Shown: in pieces, positions 1 through 8,577 of the stretch
How positions within the stretch are numbered: position 1 is the first letter of the stretch
How the letters are laid out: the number at the start of each line of letters is the position of its first letter
Origin: Thalassobacillus pellis
GTDB lineage: Bacteria; Bacillota; Bacilli; Bacillales; Halobacillaceae
Direction: 5' to 3'
DNA length: 64,000 bases
NCBI RefSeq assembly: GCF_016908295.1
Contig: NZ_JAFBDO010000001.1
Span: forward strand, 124,001 to 188,000
The notes under the pieces: model-generated
Databases searched by the model: none
Told to the model about the DNA's origin: nothing
Seen by the model: the letters and a program-made list of their open reading frames with translations, nothing else
Program-made: the position numbers and the translations under genes

Positions 1-1067
1 GAAAGTATATCGACAGTACCTCCATCTCTGTATAACAGTTTCCATGTTTCTCTATCCATTTTTCCCATGGCTATTAACTGCACAATAAATTCAACCCATG
101 TGTCTTGATACACGTAGTCTCCATGAACTTCGTCATAATGGCAATAGGAGGTGTTCGTTTCAAATTCATCTGTTTCACTATTACTATTTGGACGCACAGA
201 GAAAATACTGTACAAACAGGTATGGTCATATTGCTTAAAATCTATAGTAACCCTGTTATTAACTTGTTCAACTACATCGCTCGGCTTAAGTCTGCCCGGA
301 TTAATTACTTCTTTTCTCACTACTTTATCTTTAACTATCGTTACCAAATGTTCATAGCTCGCTCTGTCTTCGTCTGATAAGCTATCCCACTTCACAAATT
401 CCACAGATAAATCATTTCTATCTGTGTTTGAAATTTTAAGGACTTGTATTAGCTTTATACTAAATTCTTGAGAATTAAATATCTCTTCATCGAGTGAGTT
501 TCTATAATCCTCTATATACTTCTTTAGCTCATTCACTTCTTTAGATAAGAGCTTTCTATTAGATTGACGCTGCTCTTCTGTTCTAAAGCTAGAAAATTGC
601 AATGAAAATGCTAGACTTTCATTCAAAGCATATTTTTCACCGAACAACTCCATTAAAGTATTCTCATAGTTATACAGTAAAGATTGACATTCTCCAAAGA
701 TAATATTACCAATCTCATCTTTTTCAACGTGCCTATGCTCTATTTTGTTGCGTAGACCGATGAAAAACTCTAGATTATCCTTTACAGCAAAATCCAGCTG
801 ATTATACTTATTTATACAAGTTTTTAATTCCCATGCTTTCTTTTCTCCATCCACTCTTATGTACCTAGTGCCTTCTTTATAATAATATTTATCACCTATT
901 GTGTGATTAAAATGTGCATGAAACAGACGTGTCCAAGCCATAATCATTAAAGTAATATAGTTTTCAACCCGAAAAAGTGCTCTAGGTTTGTTATAAACTT
1001 CGACCGCCAGTAAAGCAGATTCAATAGAACTCTCCAATAATGTCTTTGTTTTTCCACGTCGTAACAA
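1..1067 (-). CDS. DUF3644 protein with HEPN-type motif, 3' end outside window
   Basis: I read this frame from the sequence: a TTG start at 1067 with an AAAGGAG site about 10 bases upstream opens 355 codons with no stop before the window edge, so the C-terminus is missing. The N-terminus (LLESSIESALLAVEVYNKP, then RVENYITLMIMAWTRLFH) is the pattern of the DUF3644 family. Near residue 110 the stretch FIGLRNKIEHRHV contains R-N-K-I-E-H, the Rx4-6H signature of HEPN nucleases, in which a polar residue follows the arginine. HEPN proteins are commonly RNases in toxin-antitoxin, abortive infection and CRISPR settings; an RNase role here is inference. It lies 151 bases downstream of, and in the same direction as, another gene with the same motif. 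Confidence 0.8.
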   Translation of the reverse strand, partial: MLRRGKTKTLLESSIESALLAVEVYNKPRALFRVENYITLMIMAWTRLFHAHFNHTIGDKYYYKEGTRYIRVDGEKKAWELKTCINKYNQLDFAVKDNLEFFIGLRNKIEHRHVEKDEIGNIIFGECQSLLYNYENTLMELFGEKYALNESLAFSLQFSSFRTEEQRQSNRKLLSKEVNELKKYIEDYRNSLDEEIFNSQEFSIKLIQVLKISNTDRNDLSVEFVKWDSLSDEDRASYEHLVTIVKDKVVRKEVINPGRLKPSDVVEQVNNRVTIDFKQYDHTCLYSIFSVRPNSNSETDEFETNTSYCHYDEVHGDYVYQDTWVEFIVQLIAMGKMDRETWKLLYRDGGTVDIL

Positions 1068-1218
1068 TTAACTACATCTCCTTTAGTTATCAGACATTTC
1101 CACCCAGAATTTTACCATATATTAGATATATAGTTCATTAAAGTACACTAGAGTAGAGTTTGTAAACCTATAAAACTGACACCAAAATAAAGGCTGCAAT
1201 TTCAAATGTTTTTGCAAC

Positions 1219-2475
1219 TCAACGTCTATACCAAGGAGTTATCATTTCACTCTCATACCCACATATGGATTTAATAGTTTCCTCTAAAAAATACATCCCT
1301 TGCAAGTAAACTGTATATTTTGAATCTGTATCTACCTTGTAAAAGTTTTTCTTCTTCACAGGATGGACAAAGTTGTTTCTAAAATCTACAAACATAAATA
1401 CTCCGTCATTCTTATAGTTTTCTATTAGCTCTTCAGACAATGGTACTATTATCTCTCTAGAAATATTCAATTGATAACAAAGAAGTTTAAGTATATCTGA
1501 AAATCGTAGTTTCTTATATGCGTCCTTTTCGAGAATCAACTCTTGGGAGACTAGATAAGTCCAAGCTAATTGCTCTAGAGATACCTGAGTCGAGATAATG
1601 GCATTCTCAGTAAAAGAGGTACTTTTAATTTCTAAATACCAGTTCAATGTTATTTTTAATACATCTTCCCATACCTCTTCATTCAGTTTTGTTGCTACAC
1701 GTGAGAAACAAGTGTTGAAATTCTCAATATCACCAAAAGGAACCCATCCATGAACATCTTGGAAATGAGATTGTCGATCATTTTTCATAGTGTATTTCTC
1801 CCATACCTTTCTACCTTCTTTAAAACCTAATTGGATAGGAATGAACACACTTTGACCTGAACCAAAAGAAAGATACCATTCAACATTTTCCACTAAATTA
1901 TTGATTTCATCTGTTTTAAAGCTCTCATTTGATTTTTTGGATATAGTACCGACATGAGTAATGTCATATGATCGGTTTCTTTTCAAATTATCATAATGCT
2001 TAGTCGTATCCTTATCAGGTCTAAACTTAAATTCAACTTTCCAATCATCGTATTCAAACATATATTCTTTATTATTTAAATATGTTGAACCAATATGACT
2101 ACAGTTGAAAATAAAAATTACAACCTCGTCCACTAAAGTGGTTTCAGATTTAATTTCGTCTAGAAAAATTCTAAATCCATCAATGTTATTATCATCGTTA
2201 TATGTAATTTCTCCTCCACTCTCACTTAACAAATATTCATCTAAGGAAATATCATAATCAAGCAAGCTGGGTTTTTCCCGTTCTTCAAAACCCTCACCCA
2301 GATTCAAGTCTTCTACAGCAAACAGGTGAATTCGTGGATAAGGCGACATACTGAAGATAATATCTGCTCTTGTATAGATAGTATCCTCCTCATATGATAG
2401 AGATATTTTGTCGTTGTAGATTTTAAATAAATCAGGACTTAACAAATGTTTATATAAATCATCATTGTTACTCAT
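1219..2475 (-). CDS. Hypothetical protein with C-terminal HEPN-type motif
   Basis: A 418-aa protein if started at ATG 2475, which has GGTG five bases upstream. A GTG at 2523 would add 16 residues, but its GGGAGG touches the start codon. I do not recognise the family. The protein is acidic and soluble with no signal peptide or membrane segment. The C-terminal part is helical and contains FVDFRNNFVHPVKK, that is R-N-x3-H, the HEPN catalytic signature; the middle has a W/G-rich stretch (WYLSFGSGQSVFIPIQLGF). It is AT-rich like its downstream partner, the DUF3644 gene, and the two probably form an operon. A two-component defence or RNase system is a reasonable guess, not shown. Confidence 0.75.
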   Translation of the reverse strand: MSNNDDLYKHLLSPDLFKIYNDKISLSYEEDTIYTRADIIFSMSPYPRIHLFAVEDLNLGEGFEEREKPSLLDYDISLDEYLLSESGGEITYNDDNNIDGFRIFLDEIKSETTLVDEVVIFIFNCSHIGSTYLNNKEYMFEYDDWKVEFKFRPDKDTTKHYDNLKRNRSYDITHVGTISKKSNESFKTDEINNLVENVEWYLSFGSGQSVFIPIQLGFKEGRKVWEKYTMKNDRQSHFQDVHGWVPFGDIENFNTCFSRVATKLNEEVWEDVLKITLNWYLEIKSTSFTENAIISTQVSLEQLAWTYLVSQELILEKDAYKKLRFSDILKLLCYQLNISREIIVPLSEELIENYKNDGVFMFVDFRNNFVHPVKKKNFYKVDTDSKYTVYLQGMYFLEETIKSICGYESEMITPWYRR

Positions 2476-2523
2476 ATATTCACCATACCTTTTTCTGTTT
2501 ATAATTTTATTACTTTGATTCAC

Positions 2524-2975
2524 CCTCCCAATTCGATGCGATAACGTTCTTTCTCACCAAGTGCGTAATATTCGCAATAAAATCCACGAACTATTATCGA
2601 CTAACTCAACGCCCCCCTCAACACGAATTATTTCGTGAAGATTTCGTTTAACACACTTTAAGTACTAATTTCGTTGGAACATCAGGAAAAATAAGGATTG
2701 GAACAGACCAAATTTTCGTTCGTGCCACTCCGCCTTTGTGTAGACTATCCGAAAAGAATCTAATTCATATCCTTCGTTCCTGAAGAATTTTAATCATTGT
2801 TCCGATCATCGATATTTACTTCTCTAGTTAACTTGCACTTTATCGGAAAGCTAAACCCTTACTACAATAAACAACTCATAGCACACGAGAAACCTCTGAG
2901 GTTAAGACTTAATGAAGTAAGAGTAATTAAATCCGCTAATTAGGAGACCAACTAGAAAATTAGTAGTACTTAGCT
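2524..2975. other. Gene-free junction between HEPN genes and gerAB remnant
   Basis: About 450 bases with stops in all frames and no convincing ribosome site followed by an open frame. The missing gerAA and the 5' third of gerAB would be expected here in an intact operon, so this is probably a recombination junction. I see no transposase, tRNA or clear attachment-site repeat in it. Confidence 0.5.
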
Positions 2976-3782
2976 ATGATTTCGGGTTCAATATTTTCCG
3001 TAGCCTTTACCGTATTTCGGACGTACTTGGAAGTAGTGCAGGTCTGGATGTTTCCTGATTTAAATCTGTGGGTGGCTTCAGCTGTTATACTGCCTCTCAT
3101 AGCTTTCATCCTTAAGGGCGGGTTTCGATCCATCGTTGGGATTTGCTTCTTAGGGGTGGTGCTTCCGTCTTTCTTGGTCCTGACTATTTATTTTCCCTTG
3201 CAGTATGCCCACTTTGGCAATTTATTGCCGGTAGGTGGTTTTACGATCAAAGAGATGGTCATTTCAACTAGGAACATGGTGTTAAGCTATTTGAGATTCG
3301 AATTAACATTGTTTTATTATGGATTTATAAAAATGGCAGAAAGATCTCAGAAATGGGCGCATCTGGGGAACGCCGTAACTATATTTACTTATCTGGCGTT
3401 AAGCATAATTTCTTTTGCTTATTTTCCAGCATCCTATATAAAAAATGCAGAATGGGCTACCTTAATTATGTGGAAAATAGTTGAGTTCCCTTTTCTGGAG
3501 CGTTTCGAATATATCGGTGTCACCACCTGGATGATGGTAATCATGCCTATATTGTGTTTGTTTTTATGGGCGGCTAGCCGAAATATGAAGCATCTTTTTC
3601 CCCATCTTCAGCAAAAAACTGCTTTATATATGGGGTTACTGCTCATGTTTTTAGCTGTAGGATTTATACAAACACGATCTCAAATAAGCCTATTAAATTC
3701 AATTACTTCACAGTTTGGAATATTTTTTTTAGGTAGTTATATTCCCTTGCTCTATATACTAACGTTACGTAGAAGGAAGTAG
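2976..3782 (+). pseudogene. Spore germination permease GerAB family, N-terminally truncated
   Basis: 268 residues with about seven hydrophobic segments matching the central and C-terminal parts of GerAB-type permeases (APC superfamily), the membrane subunit of germinant receptors. Recognisable stretches are VVQVWMFPDLNLWV, the GGFRSIVGI loop and LLPVGGFTIKEM. GerAB proteins are usually about 360 aa, so about 90-100 N-terminal residues (two to three helices) are missing. The apparent ATG has no good ribosome site. gerAA is absent upstream, while gerAC follows six bases downstream. The gene is most likely a non-functional remnant. Confidence 0.75.
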
Positions 3783-3788
3783 GATACT

Positions 3789-4865
3789 TTGAAAAAAATA
3801 GCCCTTTTAACCATCGCAACGCTTCTTTTCTTAACATCCTGTGTCATGCAGACGGAAATCGTGGATGATATTGCTCTTGTCACCGCCGCTGGTTTCGATG
3901 AAGGGAACGGAGACAAACTATTGGCCACACTCTCTGTCCCTTTTTACAGGTCGAATACCGATGTCACCAACAATATATATCAAACAAAAGCTTATTTTAC
4001 CAAAGATGCAATCGACTTGGGTAGTGGTAAGTCTGAACGCCCCATGGTCATCGGACAGAGTGAAGTGGCTATTTTCAGCAAGGCTCTGGCAGAGAAAGGA
4101 CTAATGGAATATTTGGATACCTACCAGCGAGATCCCAGCATTAGTACACGTTTATTTGTTGGATTAGCCAAAGATAAAAGTGCTTCGTTATTTAGAGGGG
4201 AAACTTCTTTACCCAAGGATAATGGAGCCTTAATCAGAGGAATGCTCAAACATAACATTGAAAGGAATTTTCTTCCGAAGACAAATTTGCATGTCTTTCT
4301 GTTTGACTACTACCAAAAAGGCAAGGATCCATTTCTTCCCATTATTGCGAAAGAACAAGGCTTATTCACCCTTGATGGTCTAGGTTTTTTTAAGAAATCA
4401 ATATATAAAGGATCAATTGATTATGGATACGACACAATGGTTTTTCGACAACTAAAGGAATCCTTTAGCCATGGTTCCTATACCATAAAGATTAGTGACA
4501 AAAAGATAGCTTCTCTTCAAAATATATCCTCCCGAAAAAAAGTAAAAGTCGACTTTGGAAAGTCCAAGCCGGTCATTAATTTCAACATTCGTATGGAGGG
4601 GTATATGCGTGAGTATTCAGGTAATACAATAAACAAAAAAGTGATACAATCCATTACTTCCCATATGGAAAAGCAATTTCAAAAAACCTCGGCAGATTTG
4701 CTTACGAAGTTTGAAGAATGGGAGGTCGATCCACTAGGCCTAGGAAATGAAATAAGGAAATACAAACGTGATTGGAAGGAACATGAATGGAGGAACATTT
4801 ATGATAAGGTAGATATTCAAGTGACAATCCATATAACAATCAAGGAAACTGGAGTAATTGCATAG
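3789..4865 (+). CDS. Spore germination lipoprotein, Ger(x)C family
   Basis: 358 aa from a TTG start preceded by GGAAGTAGG. A lipoprotein signal peptide ends in the lipobox LTSC with Cys18, and CVMQTEIVDDIALVTAAGFD is typical of Ger(x)C N-termini. The length is normal for the family (about 350-400). These lipoproteins sit on the outer face of the spore inner membrane as the C subunit of germinant receptors. The partner gerAB is truncated and gerAA is missing, so this subunit is probably orphaned unless it serves a receptor encoded elsewhere. Confidence 0.85.
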   Translation: MKKIALLTIATLLFLTSCVMQTEIVDDIALVTAAGFDEGNGDKLLATLSVPFYRSNTDVTNNIYQTKAYFTKDAIDLGSGKSERPMVIGQSEVAIFSKALAEKGLMEYLDTYQRDPSISTRLFVGLAKDKSASLFRGETSLPKDNGALIRGMLKHNIERNFLPKTNLHVFLFDYYQKGKDPFLPIIAKEQGLFTLDGLGFFKKSIYKGSIDYGYDTMVFRQLKESFSHGSYTIKISDKKIASLQNISSRKKVKVDFGKSKPVINFNIRMEGYMREYSGNTINKKVIQSITSHMEKQFQKTSADLLTKFEEWEVDPLGLGNEIRKYKRDWKEHEWRNIYDKVDIQVTIHITIKETGVIA

Positions 4866-4949
4866 ACATTAGGTGAATCTTGACAGATAGAGCTGCGTTA
4901 TAAATTAAGAAATTTATAATTGTAAAAGGCAGTCAAGAAAGGGAATTAG

Positions 4950-4985
4950 AGGCGCAAGTCAATTTTTAGATTTGCGCCTTTTGGT
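4950..4985 (+). terminator. Terminator after gerAC
   Basis: Arms AGGCGCAAGTC (4950-4960) and GATTTGCGCCT (4969-4979) pair over 11 bp with one G-T pair around an 8-base loop, followed by TTTT on the plus strand. Confidence 0.75.
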
Positions 4986-5021
4986 GTAGGTAATGCATCA
5001 TTTACTCCATTACATTAATCT

Positions 5022-5516
5022 TCATTTTGATACCTTTAACAAATAATCTTCTAATTGATGGAAAGTGCTTGAGAACCCTTCCCGAACCATGTCTTGTGAT
5101 TCCCCAAAGGTTTTAAGTTCCTCTTCAGTTACTGATATAGGAGTCACTGTAGCTGCAACAGTTGTTTTTCCTTTCTCATCGTTAAACGTTATGCTATTAA
5201 GGGTCTCCAACGGCCACTTTGTGTTAAACGGGGCACGTATAATATTACCTTCCTCATCAGAAAAGAAACTGGTATAAACAATATGCTCTGGTACAATAAT
5301 TTCTCTGTATACAAACTTAACCCACATCTCATCACCTTCGGGAGGTTTCTGGCTGTAATGAAAGACACCACCTACGGCGAAATCTGATTTAAAAACATTA
5401 AACGTCCACCCTTTTGGCCCCCACCAGTTCTGTAAATGTTCTGATTCTGTGAACGCCTTAAACACCAGTTCACGTGGAGCATTGAAAGTACGAGTGATTT
5501 TGACTTGAGTTGACAT
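5022..5516 (-). CDS. SRPBCC/AHSA1 domain protein
   Basis: 164 aa from ATG 5516, with GGGAGG eight bases upstream; an upstream in-frame start would add 14 residues without a ribosome site. The N-terminal pattern VKITRTFNAPRELVFKAFTESEHLQNWW followed by GPKGW and GGVFHY is characteristic of the AHSA1 (activator of Hsp90 ATPase-like) branch of the START/SRPBCC fold. Such proteins bind small hydrophobic ligands in a deep pocket; the ligand here is unknown. It is a stand-alone gene, convergent with gerAC. Confidence 0.8.
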   Translation of the reverse strand: MSTQVKITRTFNAPRELVFKAFTESEHLQNWWGPKGWTFNVFKSDFAVGGVFHYSQKPPEGDEMWVKFVYREIIVPEHIVYTSFFSDEEGNIIRAPFNTKWPLETLNSITFNDEKGKTTVAATVTPISVTEEELKTFGESQDMVREGFSSTFHQLEDYLLKVSK

Positions 5517-5558
5517 TGTGTTTCCTCCCAACTTTTTGTCTTCCCTTTCTTTTAACAC

Positions 5559-6015
5559 ACTCCAAGAAATACCAACTTCCCTCCCTGAATATTACGGTAT
5601 TCTTTCAACCTAAAGCATATGGCCTTGATTGGCTTTGGGAAGGGGAATTCATTCCGCAATTTCACACAATGCTTTGCGAAATAAATTAACTACTGAAGAA
5701 ACCACTGTTCTCATTAAATACCATTTTACAGTCAAAAATATGTCTCTTTAACATAAATATTCCTTTTTAAGAATATACCATCACCGGAATATTCCAGTCA
5801 ATGAATTAAATCGTTTATATTAATCTAACATGGATAACAGAAAAGTTAAGCTCTTTTTGATGTATATCATCTCTAAATGATGATATACATCACTACCTAA
5901 ATTCTTACCGGTAAGGTATTTTCAAATAGGGATGCTATCTTGAAAAAATGTAACCTTTCATACCATTAAAACGATAAATATGATGTAACAAAAGGAAAAG
6001 GAAAGGAATTTGCCT
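5559..6015. other. Intergenic region with a 14-bp inverted repeat
   Basis: No gene seen. It contains TGATGTATATCATC (5858-5871) and its exact reverse complement (5879-5892) around a 7-base loop, with no T-run after it on either strand, so it does not look like a terminator. It lies about 125 bases upstream of the NUDIX gene. Confidence 0.5.
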
Positions 6016-6465
6016 ATGTCTCATTTATTTGTTGTCAATGTAGAAGCTGCTATTGTCAGAGGCCAGGAATTTTTGATTATTAAACGTGCAGAAAAAGAAG
6101 TTCATGCTGGAGGCTTGTATTCGCTCGTAGGTGGGAAAATGGACTTCGATGCGAGCAGCTTACAAGTATTGGAAGAAAACGTAAAAAGAGAGGTAGCAGA
6201 GGAAATAGGAGTGGCATTGCACGACCCATTAACGTATATACATAGCAATACGTTCAAGGCTGGGGATACCCAAGTCTTAAATATTGTATTTTTAAGTGAA
6301 CATTTTAACGGACTTCCTTACGTAAAGAGTAAAGAAGAAATTTCAGAAGTCACCTGGATGGACGGACAAGAGATTTTGCAATCGAGCGTCATTCCGACAT
6401 GGACCAAAAACAGTGTGGAATTATCCATTAGATCGTTAAAACAGAAAAGAGGGCTGGAACAATGA
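6016..6465 (+). CDS. NUDIX hydrolase
   Basis: 149 aa from ATG 6016 (AAAGGA eight bases upstream). The NUDIX core REVAEEIGV lies in the stretch after GGKMDFD. The spacing between the first Gly and the REVxEE part carries a small insertion and the usual upstream Glu is not at its standard place, but the catalytic helix is clear. These enzymes hydrolyse nucleoside diphosphate-X compounds with Mg2+; the substrate is not predictable. The stop codon overlaps the start of the next gene (ATGA), so the two are translationally coupled. Confidence 0.85.
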   Translation: MSHLFVVNVEAAIVRGQEFLIIKRAEKEVHAGGLYSLVGGKMDFDASSLQVLEENVKREVAEEIGVALHDPLTYIHSNTFKAGDTQVLNIVFLSEHFNGLPYVKSKEEISEVTWMDGQEILQSSVIPTWTKNSVELSIRSLKQKRGLEQ

Positions 6466-7331
6466 AAATTACGTTAAAGAATAACGAAACACTCGCATAC
6501 AAAGTACGACCGGGAGGAGATTTGAACCTGCTTTTGATCCACGGAAATATGGCTTCTTCCGAACAATGGGATGTATTCATGGATCAGTTGCCTCCGGCCT
6601 ATACTGTATACGCCATCGATCTACGGGGGTATGGCAAATCCACCTATCTTACTCCTATCCAATCCATCGGAGACTTCTCCGAAGACATCAAATTATGGAT
6701 GGATGAATTAGGAATCAAGACTACGCATGTGATGGGCTGGTCGAATGGCGGTGGAGTAGCCATGCAATTGGCGGCCGATTATCCGGAGCGTGTCGAGAAA
6801 GTCGTCTTGTTAGCATCGATGTCCACGCGAGGATACCCGGTTTATCATACTGATGGCCAGCGCTTACATACCAGAGAAGAGATAGCATCAAGCCCCGGGC
6901 TGGAGATGCTGGAACAGGCGCAAAAGAATAACAACCGTCTCTTTTATAAAGCCGCTATGGATCAAATGCTTTATACCAACAAGCAACCGAAGGAGAATAG
7001 ATATGAAAAATATATCGATGTTGCTCTGGAACAACGCAATATCATGGATGTTGCCTTTGCGGCGAACCGATTCAATATCAGCACCATTTCTAATGGCGTG
7101 GTGAACGGTTCTGGAGGGGTAAATCGGATTACTGCGCCAGTTTTGGTGTTATGGGGAAAAGAGGATCGCATAACCACAGAAAAAATGACCAAAGAAACCC
7201 TTTTGGACCTCGAGGAAAATGGCGTCGAAGTAACTTACTGCCTTTTAGACACAGGGCATGCGGCATTGATCGATAATCAGGAAGCAGTGCAGGAAAAAGT
7301 AATGAAGTTTTTAAATGACTCTCCTTTGTAG
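6462..7331 (+). CDS. Alpha/beta hydrolase
   Basis: 289 aa. The fold is shown by LLLIHGNMASSEQWD (oxyanion-hole strand), the nucleophile elbow GWSNGGG with the predicted catalytic serine, LVLWGKEDRIT with the acid residue, and DTGHAALID with the catalytic histidine. It is a soluble single-domain esterase or hydrolase of the Abhydrolase_1 type. It overlaps the NUDIX gene by four bases; the GNAT gene follows 45 bases downstream in the same direction, so the three may be one operon. Substrate unknown. Confidence 0.85.
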   Translation: MKITLKNNETLAYKVRPGGDLNLLLIHGNMASSEQWDVFMDQLPPAYTVYAIDLRGYGKSTYLTPIQSIGDFSEDIKLWMDELGIKTTHVMGWSNGGGVAMQLAADYPERVEKVVLLASMSTRGYPVYHTDGQRLHTREEIASSPGLEMLEQAQKNNNRLFYKAAMDQMLYTNKQPKENRYEKYIDVALEQRNIMDVAFAANRFNISTISNGVVNGSGGVNRITAPVLVLWGKEDRITTEKMTKETLLDLEENGVEVTYCLLDTGHAALIDNQEAVQEKVMKFLNDSPL

Positions 7332-7376
7332 ATTACGTTTCGAATAGATTCACTCCATATGAAGAGGAGATATAAG

Positions 7377-7862
7377 ATGCCTAAGTTGAAATTAGTGAAA
7401 TTTCAAATATATGACTTTGAAGATTACTTTAGCCTTGTATCAGATAAACAAGTAATGGCTCAAATAACGGAAAGAGCGATTCCGCTGGAAGAAGCCCAAG
7501 TAAACTACGAAAAGTTATTAATGCGTAATTCGAAGCATGAGATATTAGGATCCTATAAAATACATGACACAAATACCAGCGAATTCGTGGGTCTTGGTCA
7601 TTTGACGTGGAATGAGGATTGTAAAAAAGAAGCCGAGATAGGGTATATGTTAGTCCCTAAACACTGGGGAAAAAGGTATGGAACAGAAATTGCCAAAGAA
7701 TTGTTACATCTTGCTAAACAAACCGATATAAAAAGATTGACAGCTACCATTGATCCCCAAAATAAAGCCTCTAGAAAGATTCTCATTAATCTAGCATTTA
7801 CTTCTGAAAAGATCGGTGAGATCGACGGTTTACCCGGAGAAATTCTAAGTAAAAGTTTATAG
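7377..7862 (+). CDS. GNAT-family N-acetyltransferase
   Basis: 161 aa from ATG 7377, which has GAGGAGA seven bases upstream; the ATG at 7359 has none. The RimJ/RimL-like pattern is visible: FVGLGHLTW, then EIGYMLVPKHWGKRYGTEIAKELLHLA, the acetyl-CoA pyrophosphate-binding region, then TIDPQNKASRKILINLAF. It transfers acetyl from acetyl-CoA to an amine, often a ribosomal protein N-terminus or a small molecule; the acceptor is unknown. Confidence 0.85.
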   Translation: MPKLKLVKFQIYDFEDYFSLVSDKQVMAQITERAIPLEEAQVNYEKLLMRNSKHEILGSYKIHDTNTSEFVGLGHLTWNEDCKKEAEIGYMLVPKHWGKRYGTEIAKELLHLAKQTDIKRLTATIDPQNKASRKILINLAFTSEKIGEIDGLPGEILSKSL

Positions 7863-7913
7863 CGGCCAAAGGTTGAAGGAGGGCTTGGCATCGAATATGT
7901 AAGGGATTATGTG

Positions 7914-8420
7914 ATGTATATGGCGATTTTTGGGATGTGTAGTTTTATGTGGTTTGGCTGGGCACAGGAGAATCCCAGAAAAGGCTGGCGGAAGTATATT
8001 GGATCGGCCGCGGTGGCAGCACTCTTGGTAGGTTTAATCGGAATCTACTTAAGTGTGACCAATTGGCACGAACCCACGGCCTTATCTACTACCACTGCCT
8101 ACCATCAGTATCTACTGGTCGTTACAATCGAGTTTCTTTTGGCAGGGATCGGGGCCTTCCTATTGATAAAGCGAAAAAAGAAGGACTATATCGCTCCATG
8201 GATTGCAGGTATGGTAGGTATCCATTTTTTCTGGTTAACCAGTATTTTTAATGATGGCAGCTTATCTATTTTAGCAGTACTGCTGATTGCTGTGGCCTTG
8301 GTTTCCTTATTCCTATCAAAAAAACTGCAAGTGGCGAACAGTGCTATCACCGGGGTTGGTTCAGGGACGGTGCTGTTTGGTTTTGCGATTGCAGGATGGA
8401 TCCGATTCCTCCTTGTATAA
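7914..8420 (+). CDS. Integral membrane protein, unknown function
   Basis: 168 aa from ATG 7914 with AAGGG eight bases upstream; the GTG at 7911 is the alternative. It has about five hydrophobic helices, a cytoplasmic basic loop KRKKKDY near the middle and FLSKKL before the last helix. No motif identifies the family. It is in the same direction as the GNAT gene 51 bases upstream. Confidence 0.65.
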   Translation: MYMAIFGMCSFMWFGWAQENPRKGWRKYIGSAAVAALLVGLIGIYLSVTNWHEPTALSTTTAYHQYLLVVTIEFLLAGIGAFLLIKRKKKDYIAPWIAGMVGIHFFWLTSIFNDGSLSILAVLLIAVALVSLFLSKKLQVANSAITGVGSGTVLFGFAIAGWIRFLLV

Positions 8421-8426
8421 ACGTAG

Positions 8427-8466
8427 AAAACCTTTATCCACATGCTTGCAGACGATAAGGTTTTCC
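8427..8466 (+). terminator. Possible terminator after membrane protein gene
   Basis: AAAACCTTTATC and GATAAGGTTTT form a stem with one bulged T around a loop of about 15 bases, and the downstream arm ends in TTTT. Confidence 0.45.
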
Positions 8467-8577
8467 TTAATAGATTCATATAATTTTCGGAATCACTCGA
8501 CTAATGTTAGAACGCAGCAACACTTTCGAAAGCGCGACTCATGCATAAAAAAAACAGCAAAAAAGGGAGGAGTTTAC

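Noticed and set aside
7885-7902. Five-codon frame TTG-GCA-TCG-AAT-ATG-TAA after an AAGGAGGG, as a leader peptide of the membrane protein gene
   Set aside because: The ribosome site is only one base from the TTG, too close for initiation; no other support.
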